Assembly (NCBI RefSeq): GCF_026319365.1
Contig: NZ_JAPDMS010000002.1
Location: 62,001-126,000, forward strand
Direction of reading: 5' to 3'
DNA length: 64,000 nucleotides
Origin: Methylophaga sp. OBS1
GTDB taxonomy: Bacteria; Pseudomonadota; Gammaproteobacteria; Nitrosococcales; Methylophagaceae
The notes under the pieces are model-generated. The model saw nothing but the letters and a program-made list of their open reading frames with translations. It did not search any database and was not told the origin of the DNA. Below are positions 28,685 through 37,339 of the stretch, one piece after another. The translations under genes and the position numbers were made by a program. Each line of letters opens with the position of its first letter. The stretch's first letter is position 1.

Positions 28685-29206
28685 TTACTTATGACCTTCA
28701 AGCTGTTGTTTTAACGCCGACATACCGGTGCTGGCAAATTCGGTCATTGCCGCTACAGCTGCATCATCGTTATAGTGTTCCGGTGGGAAGTTGCCGGTAT
28801 CAGCGCGGTAAAAACGTCCTTTCCAACTCATTTCTGTACCCGCCTCTACCTGTTCAAGCTCAATGGATACGCTGTAGAAGCTGACAGGGAATACCGTAAT
28901 GTCCTCTTCATACAAACGATAGCTCATGGTGTGCTCATCGACGTTCATATCATCCAGGCTTTCCGTGATATTCCCTTTATCTTTGAGGGTTAGCACCCGT
29001 GTTCCTTCTTCTGGCACCTCAACTTTCTCAACCGACGGGTGCCACTCTGCAATGGCGCCGAATTCACTGACCTGTTGCCAGACATCATCGATCGGTGCGG
29101 CAATCACGACTTTTTCATCGATTTTCTGTGGTGTCGGACCGTGTGCCACAGCCAGATTAGGTAGCAGGAATTGTCCTGCCAGCAGCAGGCTTGCCCATTT
29201 TTTCAT
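28685..29206 (-). CDS. mxaD: MxaD, methanol dehydrogenase accessory protein (SRPBCC fold)
   Basis: A 173-residue periplasmic protein with signal peptide (1-21) and a START/SRPBCC domain typical of MxaD: VVIAAPIDDVWQQVSEF, AEWHPSVEKVE and the C-terminal GMSALKQQLEG. MxaD is known to improve electron transfer between methanol dehydrogenase and cytochrome cL. The ATG at 29218 overlaps GAGGA, which serves as the ribosome site for the ATG at 29206. In other methylotrophs mxaD lies at the 3' end of the mxa operon; here it is upstream and on the opposite strand. Confidence 0.85.
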   Translation of the reverse strand: MKKWASLLLAGQFLLPNLAVAHGPTPQKIDEKVVIAAPIDDVWQQVSEFGAIAEWHPSVEKVEVPEEGTRVLTLKDKGNITESLDDMNVDEHTMSYRLYEEDITVFPVSFYSVSIELEQVEAGTEMSWKGRFYRADTGNFPPEHYNDDAAVAAMTEFASTGMSALKQQLEGHK

Positions 29207-29221
29207 AAACGTCCTCATTAA

Positions 29222-29539
29222 TTATTGATTGTTAATTTCGCGGTTGGTGTGGCCCAGTGTTTCCACAAAGCCATTGGCAAAACCGATTTGGGTAAACCGG
29301 TAAACCTTTTCTGATGTGCCCTGACGCACTTTATCCTGGTAAATCCAGAACTCGACTGTGCCGCCCTCATTTTCACGTTTTACTACTGAAGCGGGCTCAC
29401 CCAGCTCGGTTTTGACAAATTCGGCACTTTTCCCGGCAAACGTTTCAAGGAACTTCAACTCCTCATAGGCACCAGGCTCAGCTGCAATGGCAGCAGCAGA
29501 GAGCGACAAACAGAACAGTAATACTGAAAATATTTTCAT
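29222..29539 (-). CDS. Small periplasmic protein next to mxaD
   Basis: A 105-residue protein with a clear signal peptide (MKIFSVLLFCLSLSAAAIAA) and an 85-residue mature part. The mature part has FVKTELGEPASVVKRENEGG followed by a Tyr/Phe-rich strand region, distantly like the SmpA/BamE fold; that resemblance is by eye only. AGGA precedes the ATG. It ends 15 bases before the mxaD start, so the small protein, mxaD and the propeller form a likely operon. No function is known to me; the context suggests methanol oxidation. Confidence 0.7.
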   Translation of the reverse strand: MKIFSVLLFCLSLSAAAIAAEPGAYEELKFLETFAGKSAEFVKTELGEPASVVKRENEGGTVEFWIYQDKVRQGTSEKVYRFTQIGFANGFVETLGHTNREINNQ

Positions 29540-29558
29540 AACAATTCCTAACTTTATT

Positions 29559-29576
29559 GGATGTGTCGGAACATCC
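29559..29576. promoter_or_regulatory. Palindrome between the mxaD operon and the sensor kinase
   Basis: GGATGT and ACATCC arms are separated by 6 bases, 20 bases upstream of the small periplasmic gene. This is a possible operator for the adjacent response regulator, though short palindromes also occur by chance. Confidence 0.25.
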
Positions 29577-29733
29577 TACTCAGGCCTGTAATTGAGGGGT
29601 TAGAGAGAACAGCGCGGATATCATTGTGACAGCCTCATTTTTAGCACCATGAATTACTCCCGATGTGCATTTCCCCTCTGTCAGAGCCGTGGCATGTGAT
29701 GAATACTCTCGCTTTTAGCCAGATGGAAATGCC

Positions 29734-30732
29734 ATGAGTGCCGATTCCACCACACATCGACTCATTGAGTCTCACCACAGTCAAAACAACCGGCGACAGA
29801 TTGCCGGTGATTTACTGTGGGTGGTGGTGGTAACGCTATCGACTTATTTAGTAGCGGGCTATTTCGACCTGGCAGAACGCTATATCGACTGGACCGCGTT
29901 AGGTGAGCTCTATCAGTTTGATGAGATCATTTTTGTTTTGCTGGCCGGCTGTGCAGCCTTGATATGGTTCAGTATTCGGCGTATCCGTGAATTAAGGCTG
30001 AGTCTCAATTACAACCTGGAGATGCAGGCAAAACTACAAAACAGTAATGACAACATTCGTCGCTTGCTCAGAGACAATCAGGCTTTAATCAAGCATATGA
30101 TCGAAGTACGCGAATCAGAACGACAGCATCTTGCCAGGGAGCTGCATGATGTTTTTGGTCAGCATCTTGCTGCCATGGATGCGAACCTGACAGTGGCGTT
30201 GAATCTGTCGCAGGAAGAAAAAGTGAGACCCATCCTCACTTCTGTGATCGACAGCACTAACCACCTCCGGTCTATTACTCGTCATAAATTGAGACAGCTT
30301 AAGCCGCCCAACCTGGACAGCCTTGGTTTATCGGGTGCCGTGCACGAGCTTTTGTATGACTGGAGAAAAGAAGCTAACGACATCGCGGTTGACAGCCACA
30401 TCAATCTCAAAGACAGCGAAATAGAAAATGAGGTCGGTATGACACTTTACCGAGCATTACAGGAAGGGCTGACCAATATCAAACGGCATGCAGAAGACGC
30501 CACCGAAGTCCGCGTCGAGATCACACAGTTTCGGGAAAATGCTCAGCATCAGCTGCAATTATTGCTCGATGATAATGGTCGGGGTTTTCCGGATGATTAC
30601 GCTGAGAAAGGACTGGGGCTTGTCGCTGTGCGTGAGCGTGCAGAGTCTCTGGGCGGCGTCTTCAATTTGTCACTCCGCGAACCCATCGGTACCCGGCTAC
30701 AACTGAAATTACCCTATCAACCCATTATATAG
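29734..30732 (+). CDS. NarL/UhpB-type sensor histidine kinase, MxaY-like
   Basis: A 332-residue membrane kinase with two helices (about 26-45 and 68-86) enclosing a short periplasmic loop, a coiled-coil (about 95-125), a HisKA_3 domain with the phospho-His in ARELHDVFGQHL, and an HATPase_c domain (EGLTNIKRHAED; DDNGRGFP; GLGLVAVRERAESLGG). The response regulator gene follows after 11 bases. Methanol-responsive kinase/regulator pairs (MxaY/MxaX in Paracoccus, MxaB in Methylobacterium) control mxaF, and this pair lies immediately upstream of mxaF. The small sensor loop makes direct methanol binding doubtful; the signal is unknown. Confidence 0.85.
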   Translation: MSADSTTHRLIESHHSQNNRRQIAGDLLWVVVVTLSTYLVAGYFDLAERYIDWTALGELYQFDEIIFVLLAGCAALIWFSIRRIRELRLSLNYNLEMQAKLQNSNDNIRRLLRDNQALIKHMIEVRESERQHLARELHDVFGQHLAAMDANLTVALNLSQEEKVRPILTSVIDSTNHLRSITRHKLRQLKPPNLDSLGLSGAVHELLYDWRKEANDIAVDSHINLKDSEIENEVGMTLYRALQEGLTNIKRHAEDATEVRVEITQFRENAQHQLQLLLDDNGRGFPDDYAEKGLGLVAVRERAESLGGVFNLSLREPIGTRLQLKLPYQPII

Positions 30733-30743
30733 ATAGACACTTC

Positions 30744-31388
30744 ATGCAAACTACCACGATATTACTGATCGATGATCACACCATACTCAGGGAGGGCTAC
30801 CAGCAGTTGCTCGAGTCTGCCGGCTTTAAAGTTGTCGCCCAGGCCAGTAACTCAGAAGAGGGCTACCGGCAGTTTCTCAACCTTGAACCGGATATCTGCA
30901 TCATTGATATCAGCATGCCCGGGGCCGGCGGGCTGGAATGCATTCGTCGTATCACGGCACGTAACCCCAAAGCCAAAATCCTTGTCTGCACCATGCATGA
31001 TGATTCCACGCTGGCAATCCGGGCAATGGATATGGGTGCAAGAGGCTACATCACCAAGTCCTGCTCTTCATCGGTGCTGATTGAAGCGGTAAGAACCATC
31101 GTTAATAAAGGCCATTACCTCAGTACTGAAATAGCCCGTGCCATTGCGATGGACAAACTGGTTCATGCCAACCACAAGCTGGATGCCTTGTCACATCAGG
31201 AATTTGCTGTGTTCCGGATGGTGGCGGAGGGCAAAAGTATCAACGACATGGCAGAAAGCCTGGCACTGGCGCCAAAAACCGTCTCCAACTATAAAACAAA
31301 TATGATGCGGAAACTGGGAACCAGCAATCTCGCCGAGATAATTTTTCTCGCTCAAAAAACCGGTGTTCTGCATACACCACCCGCTTAG
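30744..31388 (+). CDS. NarL/LuxR-family response regulator, MxaX/MxaB-like
   Basis: A 214-residue DNA-binding regulator. The receiver domain starts LLIDDHTILREGYQQLLE, with the phospho-Asp in DICIIDISMPG and the switch Lys in GYITKSC. The C-terminal LuxR helix-turn-helix shows LSHQEFAVFRMVAEGKS and PKTVSNYKTNMMRKLG. It is paired with the kinase upstream and lies 243 bases before mxaF. It probably activates the mxa operon, by analogy with MxaX and MxaB; binding sites are not known. Confidence 0.87.
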   Translation: MQTTTILLIDDHTILREGYQQLLESAGFKVVAQASNSEEGYRQFLNLEPDICIIDISMPGAGGLECIRRITARNPKAKILVCTMHDDSTLAIRAMDMGARGYITKSCSSSVLIEAVRTIVNKGHYLSTEIARAIAMDKLVHANHKLDALSHQEFAVFRMVAEGKSINDMAESLALAPKTVSNYKTNMMRKLGTSNLAEIIFLAQKTGVLHTPPA

Positions 31389-31592
31389 GCAAACCTTATT
31401 ACATCAGTCGTCACTGGGTCATCATCATCGGCCCAGTCATCCCTTTGACTGACAGCAGCATATTCATCTCTGTTTTTGGGACTTCTTCCCTTAGTCTTTC
31501 AGGCTCCTCTCTCTATCCCCCTCAATTCAAAAAAAAGCACTATGGTCGACGTGCTTACGCGCCGTCTCCTGTATTCGGCATAGCACCAAAAA

Positions 31593-31628
31593 GTCAGCAT
31601 CAGCTGACACTCAAAACAAATAGGAGGA
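31593..31628 (+). promoter_or_regulatory. mxaF leader: palindrome and strong ribosome site
   Basis: GTCAGC, ATCA, GCTGAC (31593-31608) form a perfect short hairpin or operator. The ribosome site AGGAGG (31622-31627) sits just upstream of the mxaF ATG. I could not place a confident -35/-10 pair in the 243-base upstream region. Confidence 0.5.
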
Positions 31629-31631
31629 TAT

Positions 31632-33515
31632 ATGAGAGAAACGCATCTGAACCGATGGTCCAAGCTCGGTACTGCGCTTGCTGTTTCATCAGCTCTGGGC
31701 CTCGTGTCCGGTGCTGCGATGGCAAACCAGAAATTGGTTGAACTGCAGCAGCAAAACGAAAACTGGGTCATGCAGGGTAAGGACTTCTCTGGTACTCACT
31801 ACAGCACGCAAACCCAAATCAACAAAAAGAACGTCAACCGCCTGCGTCCATCATGGTCGTTCTCAACCGGCGTTCTGAATGGTCATGAGGGGTCGCCGCT
31901 GGTTGTAAACGGTACCATGTACATTCACACACCGTTCCCGAACAACACTTTTGCCGTTGACCTGGATGAGCCAGGTGTTATCAAGTGGGAACACAAACCA
32001 AAACAGGATCCTGCTGCCCGTGCAGTGGCATGTTGTGACGTAGTTAACCGTGGTCTGGCTTATTGGCCTGGTGACGACAAAACACCAGCCATGATTGTTA
32101 AAAGCCAACTGGATGGTCACGTTGTCGCGCTGAATGCTGAAACCGGTGAAGTTCACTGGAAAGTGGAAAATGCTGACATCAGCGTTGGTCAAACTGAAAC
32201 TGCAGCACCATTCGTTGCCAAAGACCTGGTTATCCAGGGTTCTTCAGGTGCCGAGCTGGGTGTTCGTGGTTATGTCACAGCCTATGACATTCACACTGGT
32301 GAAATGGCATGGCGCTGGTATGCCACTGGTCCTGACAGCGACATTGGTCTGGATAAAAGCTTCAACAGCGAAAATCCACACTACGGTCAAAAAGGCCTGG
32401 GTACTGCAACCTGGGAAGACAACGCCTGGAAAATCGGTGGTGGTACAAACTGGGGTTGGTATGCCTATGACCCTGATCTGAACATGTTCTACTATGGTTC
32501 AGGTAACCCAGCACCGTGGAATGAAACCATGCGTCCTGGTGACAACAAATGGACTATGACCATCTGGGGTCGTGATCTGGACACCGGTCTGGCGAAATTC
32601 GGTTATCAGAAAACGCCTCACGACGAGTGGGACTACGCTGGTGTTAACGTCATGATGCTTTCTGAACAGAAAGATAAAAATGGCAAAATGCGTAAACTGC
32701 TGACTCACCCTGACCGTAACGGTATCGTTTATACCCTGGATCGTGAAACCGGTGATCTGGTTTCTGCGAACAAAATGGACGACACCGCTAACTGGGTGAA
32801 AAAAGTCGACCTGGAAACGGGTCTGCCAATTCGTGACCCTGAGTATAGCACCCGCATGGGCCACCGTTCACGTGACATCTGCCCGTCAGCCATGGGTTTC
32901 CACAACCAAGGTTTCGACTCATATGATCCTGAACGTGAACTGTTCTACCTCGGCCTGAACCACCTGTGTATGGATTGGGAGCCATTCATGCTGCCATACC
33001 GTGCCGGTCAGTTCTTCGTTGGTGCGAACGTATGGTCTTACCCTGGTCCTAAAGGTGACCGCCAAAATGGTATCGGCTCTGGCCAAGTCAAAGCCTACAA
33101 TGCCATCACTGGTGATTTCGCCTGGGAAAAAATGGAGAAATTCTCTGTTTGGGGCGGCACCATGGCAACCAAAGGCGGCTTGGTATTCTACGGCACCCTC
33201 GATGGCTTCATCAAAGCACGTGATGCTGACAACGGTGAACTGCTGTGGAAATTCAAACTGCCTTCAGGCGCTATCGGTCACCCTATGACCTACACACATA
33301 ACGGTACGCAATACGTTGCGATCAACTATGGTGTCGGTGGTTGGCCTGCAGTTGGCCTGGTGTTTGACCTGAATGATCCATCAGCCGGTCTGGGTGCTGT
33401 AGGCGCCTTTAAAGAACTGGCGAAAAATACCCAAATGGGTGGTGGTGTCATGGTCTTTGCACTTGATGGTAAGAGCCCATATGACGATCTGAGCCTGGGT
33501 GAATATGAAATGTAA
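31632..33515 (+). CDS. mxaF: Methanol dehydrogenase large subunit, calcium/PQQ type
   Basis: A 627-residue periplasmic quinoprotein that oxidises methanol to formaldehyde. After a 31-residue signal peptide (ending AAMA) the mature numbering fits the known enzyme: vicinal Cys103-Cys104 (VACCDV), calcium ligands Glu177 (SGAELG) and Asn261 (SGNPAPW), and catalytic Asp303 in EWDYAG. The residue two after the catalytic Asp is Ala, as in calcium enzymes; lanthanide-dependent XoxF has Asp there. The eight-bladed propeller Trp-docking repeats (for example [13 protein letters not shown] segments) are present. It leads the mxaFJGI operon and has a strong ribosome site. Confidence 0.98.
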   Translation: MRETHLNRWSKLGTALAVSSALGLVSGAAMANQKLVELQQQNENWVMQGKDFSGTHYSTQTQINKKNVNRLRPSWSFSTGVLNGHEGSPLVVNGTMYIHTPFPNNTFAVDLDEPGVIKWEHKPKQDPAARAVACCDVVNRGLAYWPGDDKTPAMIVKSQLDGHVVALNAETGEVHWKVENADISVGQTETAAPFVAKDLVIQGSSGAELGVRGYVTAYDIHTGEMAWRWYATGPDSDIGLDKSFNSENPHYGQKGLGTATWEDNAWKIGGGTNWGWYAYDPDLNMFYYGSGNPAPWNETMRPGDNKWTMTIWGRDLDTGLAKFGYQKTPHDEWDYAGVNVMMLSEQKDKNGKMRKLLTHPDRNGIVYTLDRETGDLVSANKMDDTANWVKKVDLETGLPIRDPEYSTRMGHRSRDICPSAMGFHNQGFDSYDPERELFYLGLNHLCMDWEPFMLPYRAGQFFVGANVWSYPGPKGDRQNGIGSGQVKAYNAITGDFAWEKMEKFSVWGGTMATKGGLVFYGTLDGFIKARDADNGELLWKFKLPSGAIGHPMTYTHNGTQYVAINYGVGGWPAVGLVFDLNDPSAGLGAVGAFKELAKNTQMGGGVMVFALDGKSPYDDLSLGEYEM

Positions 33516-33561
33516 GCCTACCGCTTACAACACTCACTAAAGCTTAATCGTTGTAAAAAAC

Positions 33562-33589
33562 AGGCCGGCAGTCATCTGGCTGCCGGCCT
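33562..33589 (+). terminator. Strong stem-loop between mxaF and mxaJ
   Basis: AGGCCGGCAG pairs perfectly with CTGCCGGCCT around an 8-base loop. There is no T-run, so it is more likely an mRNA-processing or stabilising hairpin, or a partial terminator, that keeps mxaF mRNA above mxaJ. Confidence 0.7.
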
Positions 33590-33611
33590 TCCATCAAAGG
33601 GTAAAAGCACC

Positions 33612-34454
33612 ATGAAAATGAACGTTCAAAGCAGCAACACATTCAAAGCCATCTTCGGTTTGCTGATTGGCACCAGCTTCATGATCAGCACTAGTGCCAG
33701 TGCCAGCACTGAAACGCTTCGCGTCTGCGCTGCCGCAGATGAAATGCCTTACTCCAATAAAAATGGTGAAGGTTTCGAAGTCAAAATTGCGGAAATTCTG
33801 GCTGATGAAATGGATCGGGATCTGGAAATGGTCTGGTCTGATAAAGCAGCTATTTTCCTGGTGACCGAAAAGCTGCTCAAAAATGAATGTGATGTTGTTA
33901 TGGGTGTGGATAAGGACGACCCACGCGTTGCAACCAGTAATCCTTACTACAAATCCGGATACGCATTCATCTATCCCGCAAATAAAGATTTGGATATCTC
34001 ATCCTGGAAAAGCAAAGACCTGCAAGCTATGAGCAAATTTGCTGTCGTTCCAGGTAGCCCTTCTGAAGTCATGCTCCGTGAAATTGACAAATATGAAGGC
34101 AACTTCAACTACATGATGTCGCTCATTGGTTTCAAGTCCAGACGCAACCAGTATGTGCGTTATGAACCTGACTTACTGATTTCCGAGGTGACCTCCGGAA
34201 AAGCTGATATTGCTCATATCTGGGCACCGGAAGCGGCACGCTACGTCAAATCAGCTTCAGTGCCATTAACCATGGTTGTTTCTGAAGAAATTGCTGAAAC
34301 CGGTGACGGTGAAGGTGTGCTTCAACACTATGAACAGTCAGTCGCTGTTCGCACTGAAGATAAAGACTTATTGACTGAGATCAACACAGCCCTGAAAGAG
34401 GCTGACTCAAAAATTAAAGCTGTCCTCAAAGAAGAAGGCGTTCCCCTTCTGTAA
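33612..34454 (+). CDS. mxaJ: MxaJ, periplasmic solute-binding-like protein
   Basis: A 280-residue exported protein with signal peptide (about 1-32) and a SBP_bac_3-like fold (LRVCAAADEMPYSNKNGEGF). It is needed for making active methanol dehydrogenase and can associate with the enzyme. The exact step is uncertain in the literature; a chaperone-like role is usual. It sits between mxaF and mxaG as in all known mxa operons. Confidence 0.93.
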   Translation: MKMNVQSSNTFKAIFGLLIGTSFMISTSASASTETLRVCAAADEMPYSNKNGEGFEVKIAEILADEMDRDLEMVWSDKAAIFLVTEKLLKNECDVVMGVDKDDPRVATSNPYYKSGYAFIYPANKDLDISSWKSKDLQAMSKFAVVPGSPSEVMLREIDKYEGNFNYMMSLIGFKSRRNQYVRYEPDLLISEVTSGKADIAHIWAPEAARYVKSASVPLTMVVSEEIAETGDGEGVLQHYEQSVAVRTEDKDLLTEINTALKEADSKIKAVLKEEGVPLL

Positions 34455-34485
34455 GGCTGGGCATACAACAGGAAAGATTTAAGAC

Positions 34486-35064
34486 ATGACTGATACAACA
34501 CGCTTACCGAAAAAAACCCGTAGCACTATTGCGATATTGCTGGCTTCTGTAGTGACTGTTTCTCTGATTCCAGTGGCACAGTCGCAACTGATGTTCCGCC
34601 ACACCATCACAGGTGACGTGCTGGATTTTTCATTCGGTAAAAAAGGTGAAGAAACTGAGGCCGTTAAGCATTTCAAAAATACCGGTGAAAACCTCTACAA
34701 CAAAGATGAAGAAGCGATTCACACTGGTGAAAGTCTTTTCATGACTGCATGTTCAGGCTGCCACGGCCACTATGCGGAAGGCAAACTCGGTCCGGCATTG
34801 GGTGATGACTATTATACCTACCCCAAAAATGCCACCGATAAGGGCCTGTTCGAAACAATTTACGGTGGTGCCCGGAGCATGATGGGGCCGCAGTATAACA
34901 ACCTGACCATTGATGAGATGTTGCAGATCATGGCCTGGATTCGCAGTGTCTATTGGGGCTCTGCGGAAAAAGCGGACTGGTTAACGGAAGAAGAAAAAGA
35001 AAACTTCACCCCAGCCCCAGTCCCCGCTGATTATGAAGAAGCACTCAAAAACTTCAAAAAATGA
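34486..35064 (+). CDS. mxaG: Cytochrome cL, electron acceptor of methanol dehydrogenase
   Basis: A 192-residue periplasmic c-type cytochrome. After the signal segment (about 14-33) there is one haem site, CSGCH at 89-93, with a likely Met ligand in GARSMMGPQY. It takes electrons from reduced PQQ in MxaF and passes them to a class I cytochrome c. Length, the single haem and the position after mxaJ all fit cytochrome cL. Confidence 0.95.
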   Translation: MTDTTRLPKKTRSTIAILLASVVTVSLIPVAQSQLMFRHTITGDVLDFSFGKKGEETEAVKHFKNTGENLYNKDEEAIHTGESLFMTACSGCHGHYAEGKLGPALGDDYYTYPKNATDKGLFETIYGGARSMMGPQYNNLTIDEMLQIMAWIRSVYWGSAEKADWLTEEEKENFTPAPVPADYEEALKNFKK

Positions 35065-35081
35065 TTTAAAAAATTAATGGG

Positions 35082-35110
35082 TGATGTGTTGTCACCCCGA
35101 CAACACATCA
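35082..35110 (+). terminator. Perfect stem-loop between mxaG and mxaI
   Basis: TGATGTGTTGTC pairs over 12 bases with GACAACACATCA around an ACCCC loop. No T-run follows, so mRNA protection or processing is more likely than termination. Confidence 0.65.
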
Positions 35111-35144
35111 ATTCATTATGTCGTCGCAATAAAAGGAGAGAAAA

Positions 35145-35417
35145 ATGAAACTTAAAACAATCGCAGTCACATGTTCTGCTCTGATGATGCTGTCAGGCGG
35201 AACCGCTGTAATGGCTTATGATGGTACTAACTGTAAAGCCCCTGGCAATTGCTGGGAAGCAAAACCTGGCTTCCCTGACAAAATCAAGGGTTCTAAATAC
35301 GATCCTAAGCACAGCGAAAAAGAAATGAACAAACAGCAAGATGCGCTGAATGCCATGGAGAAACGCAATGCTGAACGTGTTGCCAACTTCAAAGAAACTG
35401 GTAAGTGGGAATATTAA
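35145..35417 (+). CDS. mxaI: Methanol dehydrogenase small (beta) subunit
   Basis: A 90-residue precursor with signal peptide (1-24, ending AVMA). The mature part of about 66 residues is Lys-rich with Cys in NCKAPGNCWEAKPGF and a long C-terminal helix (KHSEKEMNKQQDALNAMEKR), as in known MxaI. It wraps around MxaF in the alpha2beta2 enzyme; XoxF enzymes have no such subunit. The ribosome site AAGGAGAG is strong. Confidence 0.97.
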   Translation: MKLKTIAVTCSALMMLSGGTAVMAYDGTNCKAPGNCWEAKPGFPDKIKGSKYDPKHSEKEMNKQQDALNAMEKRNAERVANFKETGKWEY

Positions 35418-35437
35418 TCTATTCTCTCGCCCGGATG

Positions 35438-35468
35438 ACCGGCCTCTTGTAGGCCGGTCTTTCTTTTT
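35438..35468 (+). terminator. Rho-independent terminator after mxaI
   Basis: ACCGGCCT, CTTGT, AGGCCGGT forms a perfect 8-base GC-rich stem followed by CTTTCTTTTT. It separates the highly expressed mxaFJGI from mxaRSACKL, whose first codon is only 20 bases further on. Confidence 0.9.
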
Positions 35469-35488
35469 ATAAAGCCCGGTAAAGCGCT

Positions 35489-36523
35489 ATGAACCAAGCC
35501 GATAATACAAATGTGCCCACTATGTCAGAATGGCACGATCTGATCCAGAAAACTGAAAACAGCATCAACCAGACCATTCTGGGACAGGAGACGGTGGTCA
35601 GGCAGATGATGATTGCCACACTGTCACGTGGCCATATCCTGCTTGAAGGCGATGTCGGTGTTGGCAAAACTACTCTGCTAAAGACCGTAGCAGAAACCCT
35701 TGGGGGTAGCTTTGAGCGCATCGAAGGCACCATCGACCTGATGCCCCACGATCTGGTCTATTACACCTATATCGCTGAAAATGGCAAACCCGGTGTCAGT
35801 TCTGGTCCGGTGCTTAAACATGGCGATGCGCTCTCGATTTTCTTTTTCAATGAGATCAACCGTGCAAGGCCTCAGGTGCATTCACTGTTGTTGCGGATTA
35901 TGGCTGAGCGCAGTGTACATGCCTTCAACCAAACGCATCATTTCCCACATTTACAGGTCTTTGCAGACCGAAATCGTATTGAAAAAGATGAAACATTTGA
36001 GTTACCGGCCGCGGCGCGCGATCGCTTTATGATGGAGTTGCATGTCGAACAACCCAAGGCCGAAGCACAGATCAAGGATTTGATGTTTAACCCGCGTTTT
36101 CATGATGCTGATAAATTAGTCGACACTACTGAGAAAGCGATTCTTCCCTACCAACAGTTGAATACGGTTGCGGCTCAGATTCAGGATCATGTGAAAGCCA
36201 GCACCGCACTGCAGGATTATGGTTTCCATCTCTGTCGTGCTCTGCGCGAGCCGGCCGAATACGGTATTCAAATCACTGATGTTGAAGTCAACAAATTGAT
36301 CAAAGGTGGTATGGGACCGCGTGGCATCAGCTATCTGGCACGTGGTGCAAGGGTTAACGCTTGGTTGAATGAGCGTGAAGCGATTATTCCTGAAGATTTT
36401 CATGTGATCATAAAACAGATCGCAAAACACCGGATTTTCCTGAACCCGGTCTATGACTATAACCGGGATCAGATCGTTGACGCCCTGATTGAGGCTGCGC
36501 TGAATACTGTCGCCTCACCATGA
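35489..36523 (+). CDS. mxaR: MxaR, MoxR-family AAA+ ATPase
   Basis: A 344-residue cytoplasmic ATPase. Walker A is GDVGVGKT at 54-61, Walker B reads IFFFNEINRA (the FNEINRA form typical of MoxR proteins), and sensor and arginine-finger region LPAAARDRFMM is present. MoxR ATPases act with von Willebrand-domain proteins in metal insertion and complex assembly; MxaR is required for active methanol dehydrogenase. It overlaps mxaS by 4 bases (ATGA). Confidence 0.95.
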   Translation: MNQADNTNVPTMSEWHDLIQKTENSINQTILGQETVVRQMMIATLSRGHILLEGDVGVGKTTLLKTVAETLGGSFERIEGTIDLMPHDLVYYTYIAENGKPGVSSGPVLKHGDALSIFFFNEINRARPQVHSLLLRIMAERSVHAFNQTHHFPHLQVFADRNRIEKDETFELPAAARDRFMMELHVEQPKAEAQIKDLMFNPRFHDADKLVDTTEKAILPYQQLNTVAAQIQDHVKASTALQDYGFHLCRALREPAEYGIQITDVEVNKLIKGGMGPRGISYLARGARVNAWLNEREAIIPEDFHVIIKQIAKHRIFLNPVYDYNRDQIVDALIEAALNTVASP

Positions 36524-37329
36524 GCCAGGTGTTCGATTACAAAACCGCCACGATGGTCAGTAGCTTGATGCCAGGTGGGCACAAAAGTCGTCAGCGGGGT
36601 CCTGGCTCGGACTTCTATCGTAAAACCCATTTTCTTGATGAACCGGAACCAGCGCGGATAGATCTGAATGCGAGTTTGACCGATCCTTTTGAAAACCTGC
36701 ATGTCCGCAGTTATCGGCAACGAAGCAAACTGGATGTATTAGTGCTCATTGATGGCTCTTCATCAATGATTTATGGCGATAAAATCAGTCTGGTAACCAA
36801 AGTCTTCGACAGCATCTGTCAATCTGTAGCCGCTGCGGGTGATGAGATGACAGCTTATTTATTGACTGACGAAATACACGCTTTAACAGACGTCAATAGT
36901 TTGCAGACCGCTTTCGATGGTGTGGGCCCGGAAGATAATCGGGCCGATGCCTACACTGAAATTCAACGTGTTCTGCCAAGCCGACAATCATTGATTTTTT
37001 TGATCTCGGATTTTCACTGGCCCGAGTGGCAATTACATGCCATGTTAACGGCCCTGTCATCGCATACAGTCGTTCCCGTCATTAGCTGGCAAAGTCGCGA
37101 ATATAGTGATTATCCGCTCTGGCGCTTTGTAGAAATGACCGATCTTGAGACCGGGAAAAGCACGCTGGTGTTTGTCACACCAAATCAACGACAGTTGATC
37201 AGGGCGCGCTATCAGCAGCGACAAGCCTATCTGAATAGCCAGTGCAGGGCCTTTAACCAGCGACCTTTCTGGCTGGTGGATCAATATGAGGCGACCCAGA
37301 TGAGTCGTTTTTTCGCAGCTCAGTACTGA
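36520..37329 (+). CDS. mxaS: MxaS, DUF58 protein
   Basis: A 269-residue cytoplasmic DUF58 protein with a von Willebrand-like core. It shows the family block RSYRQRSKLDVLVLIDGSSSM, a MIDAS-like DGSSSM, and LIFLISDFHWPEWQ. It functions with MxaR in maturation of the methanol dehydrogenase. Both ends are tightly packed in the operon: a 4-base overlap upstream and 10 bases to mxaA. Confidence 0.93.
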   Translation: MSQVFDYKTATMVSSLMPGGHKSRQRGPGSDFYRKTHFLDEPEPARIDLNASLTDPFENLHVRSYRQRSKLDVLVLIDGSSSMIYGDKISLVTKVFDSICQSVAAAGDEMTAYLLTDEIHALTDVNSLQTAFDGVGPEDNRADAYTEIQRVLPSRQSLIFLISDFHWPEWQLHAMLTALSSHTVVPVISWQSREYSDYPLWRFVEMTDLETGKSTLVFVTPNQRQLIRARYQQRQAYLNSQCRAFNQRPFWLVDQYEATQMSRFFAAQY

Positions 37330-37339
37330 GGCAGAAATC

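Noticed and set aside
31632..33515. Possibility that mxaF is a lanthanide XoxF enzyme
   Set aside because: Ala rather than Asp two residues after the catalytic Asp, plus mxaI and the calcium-insertion genes, show the calcium type.
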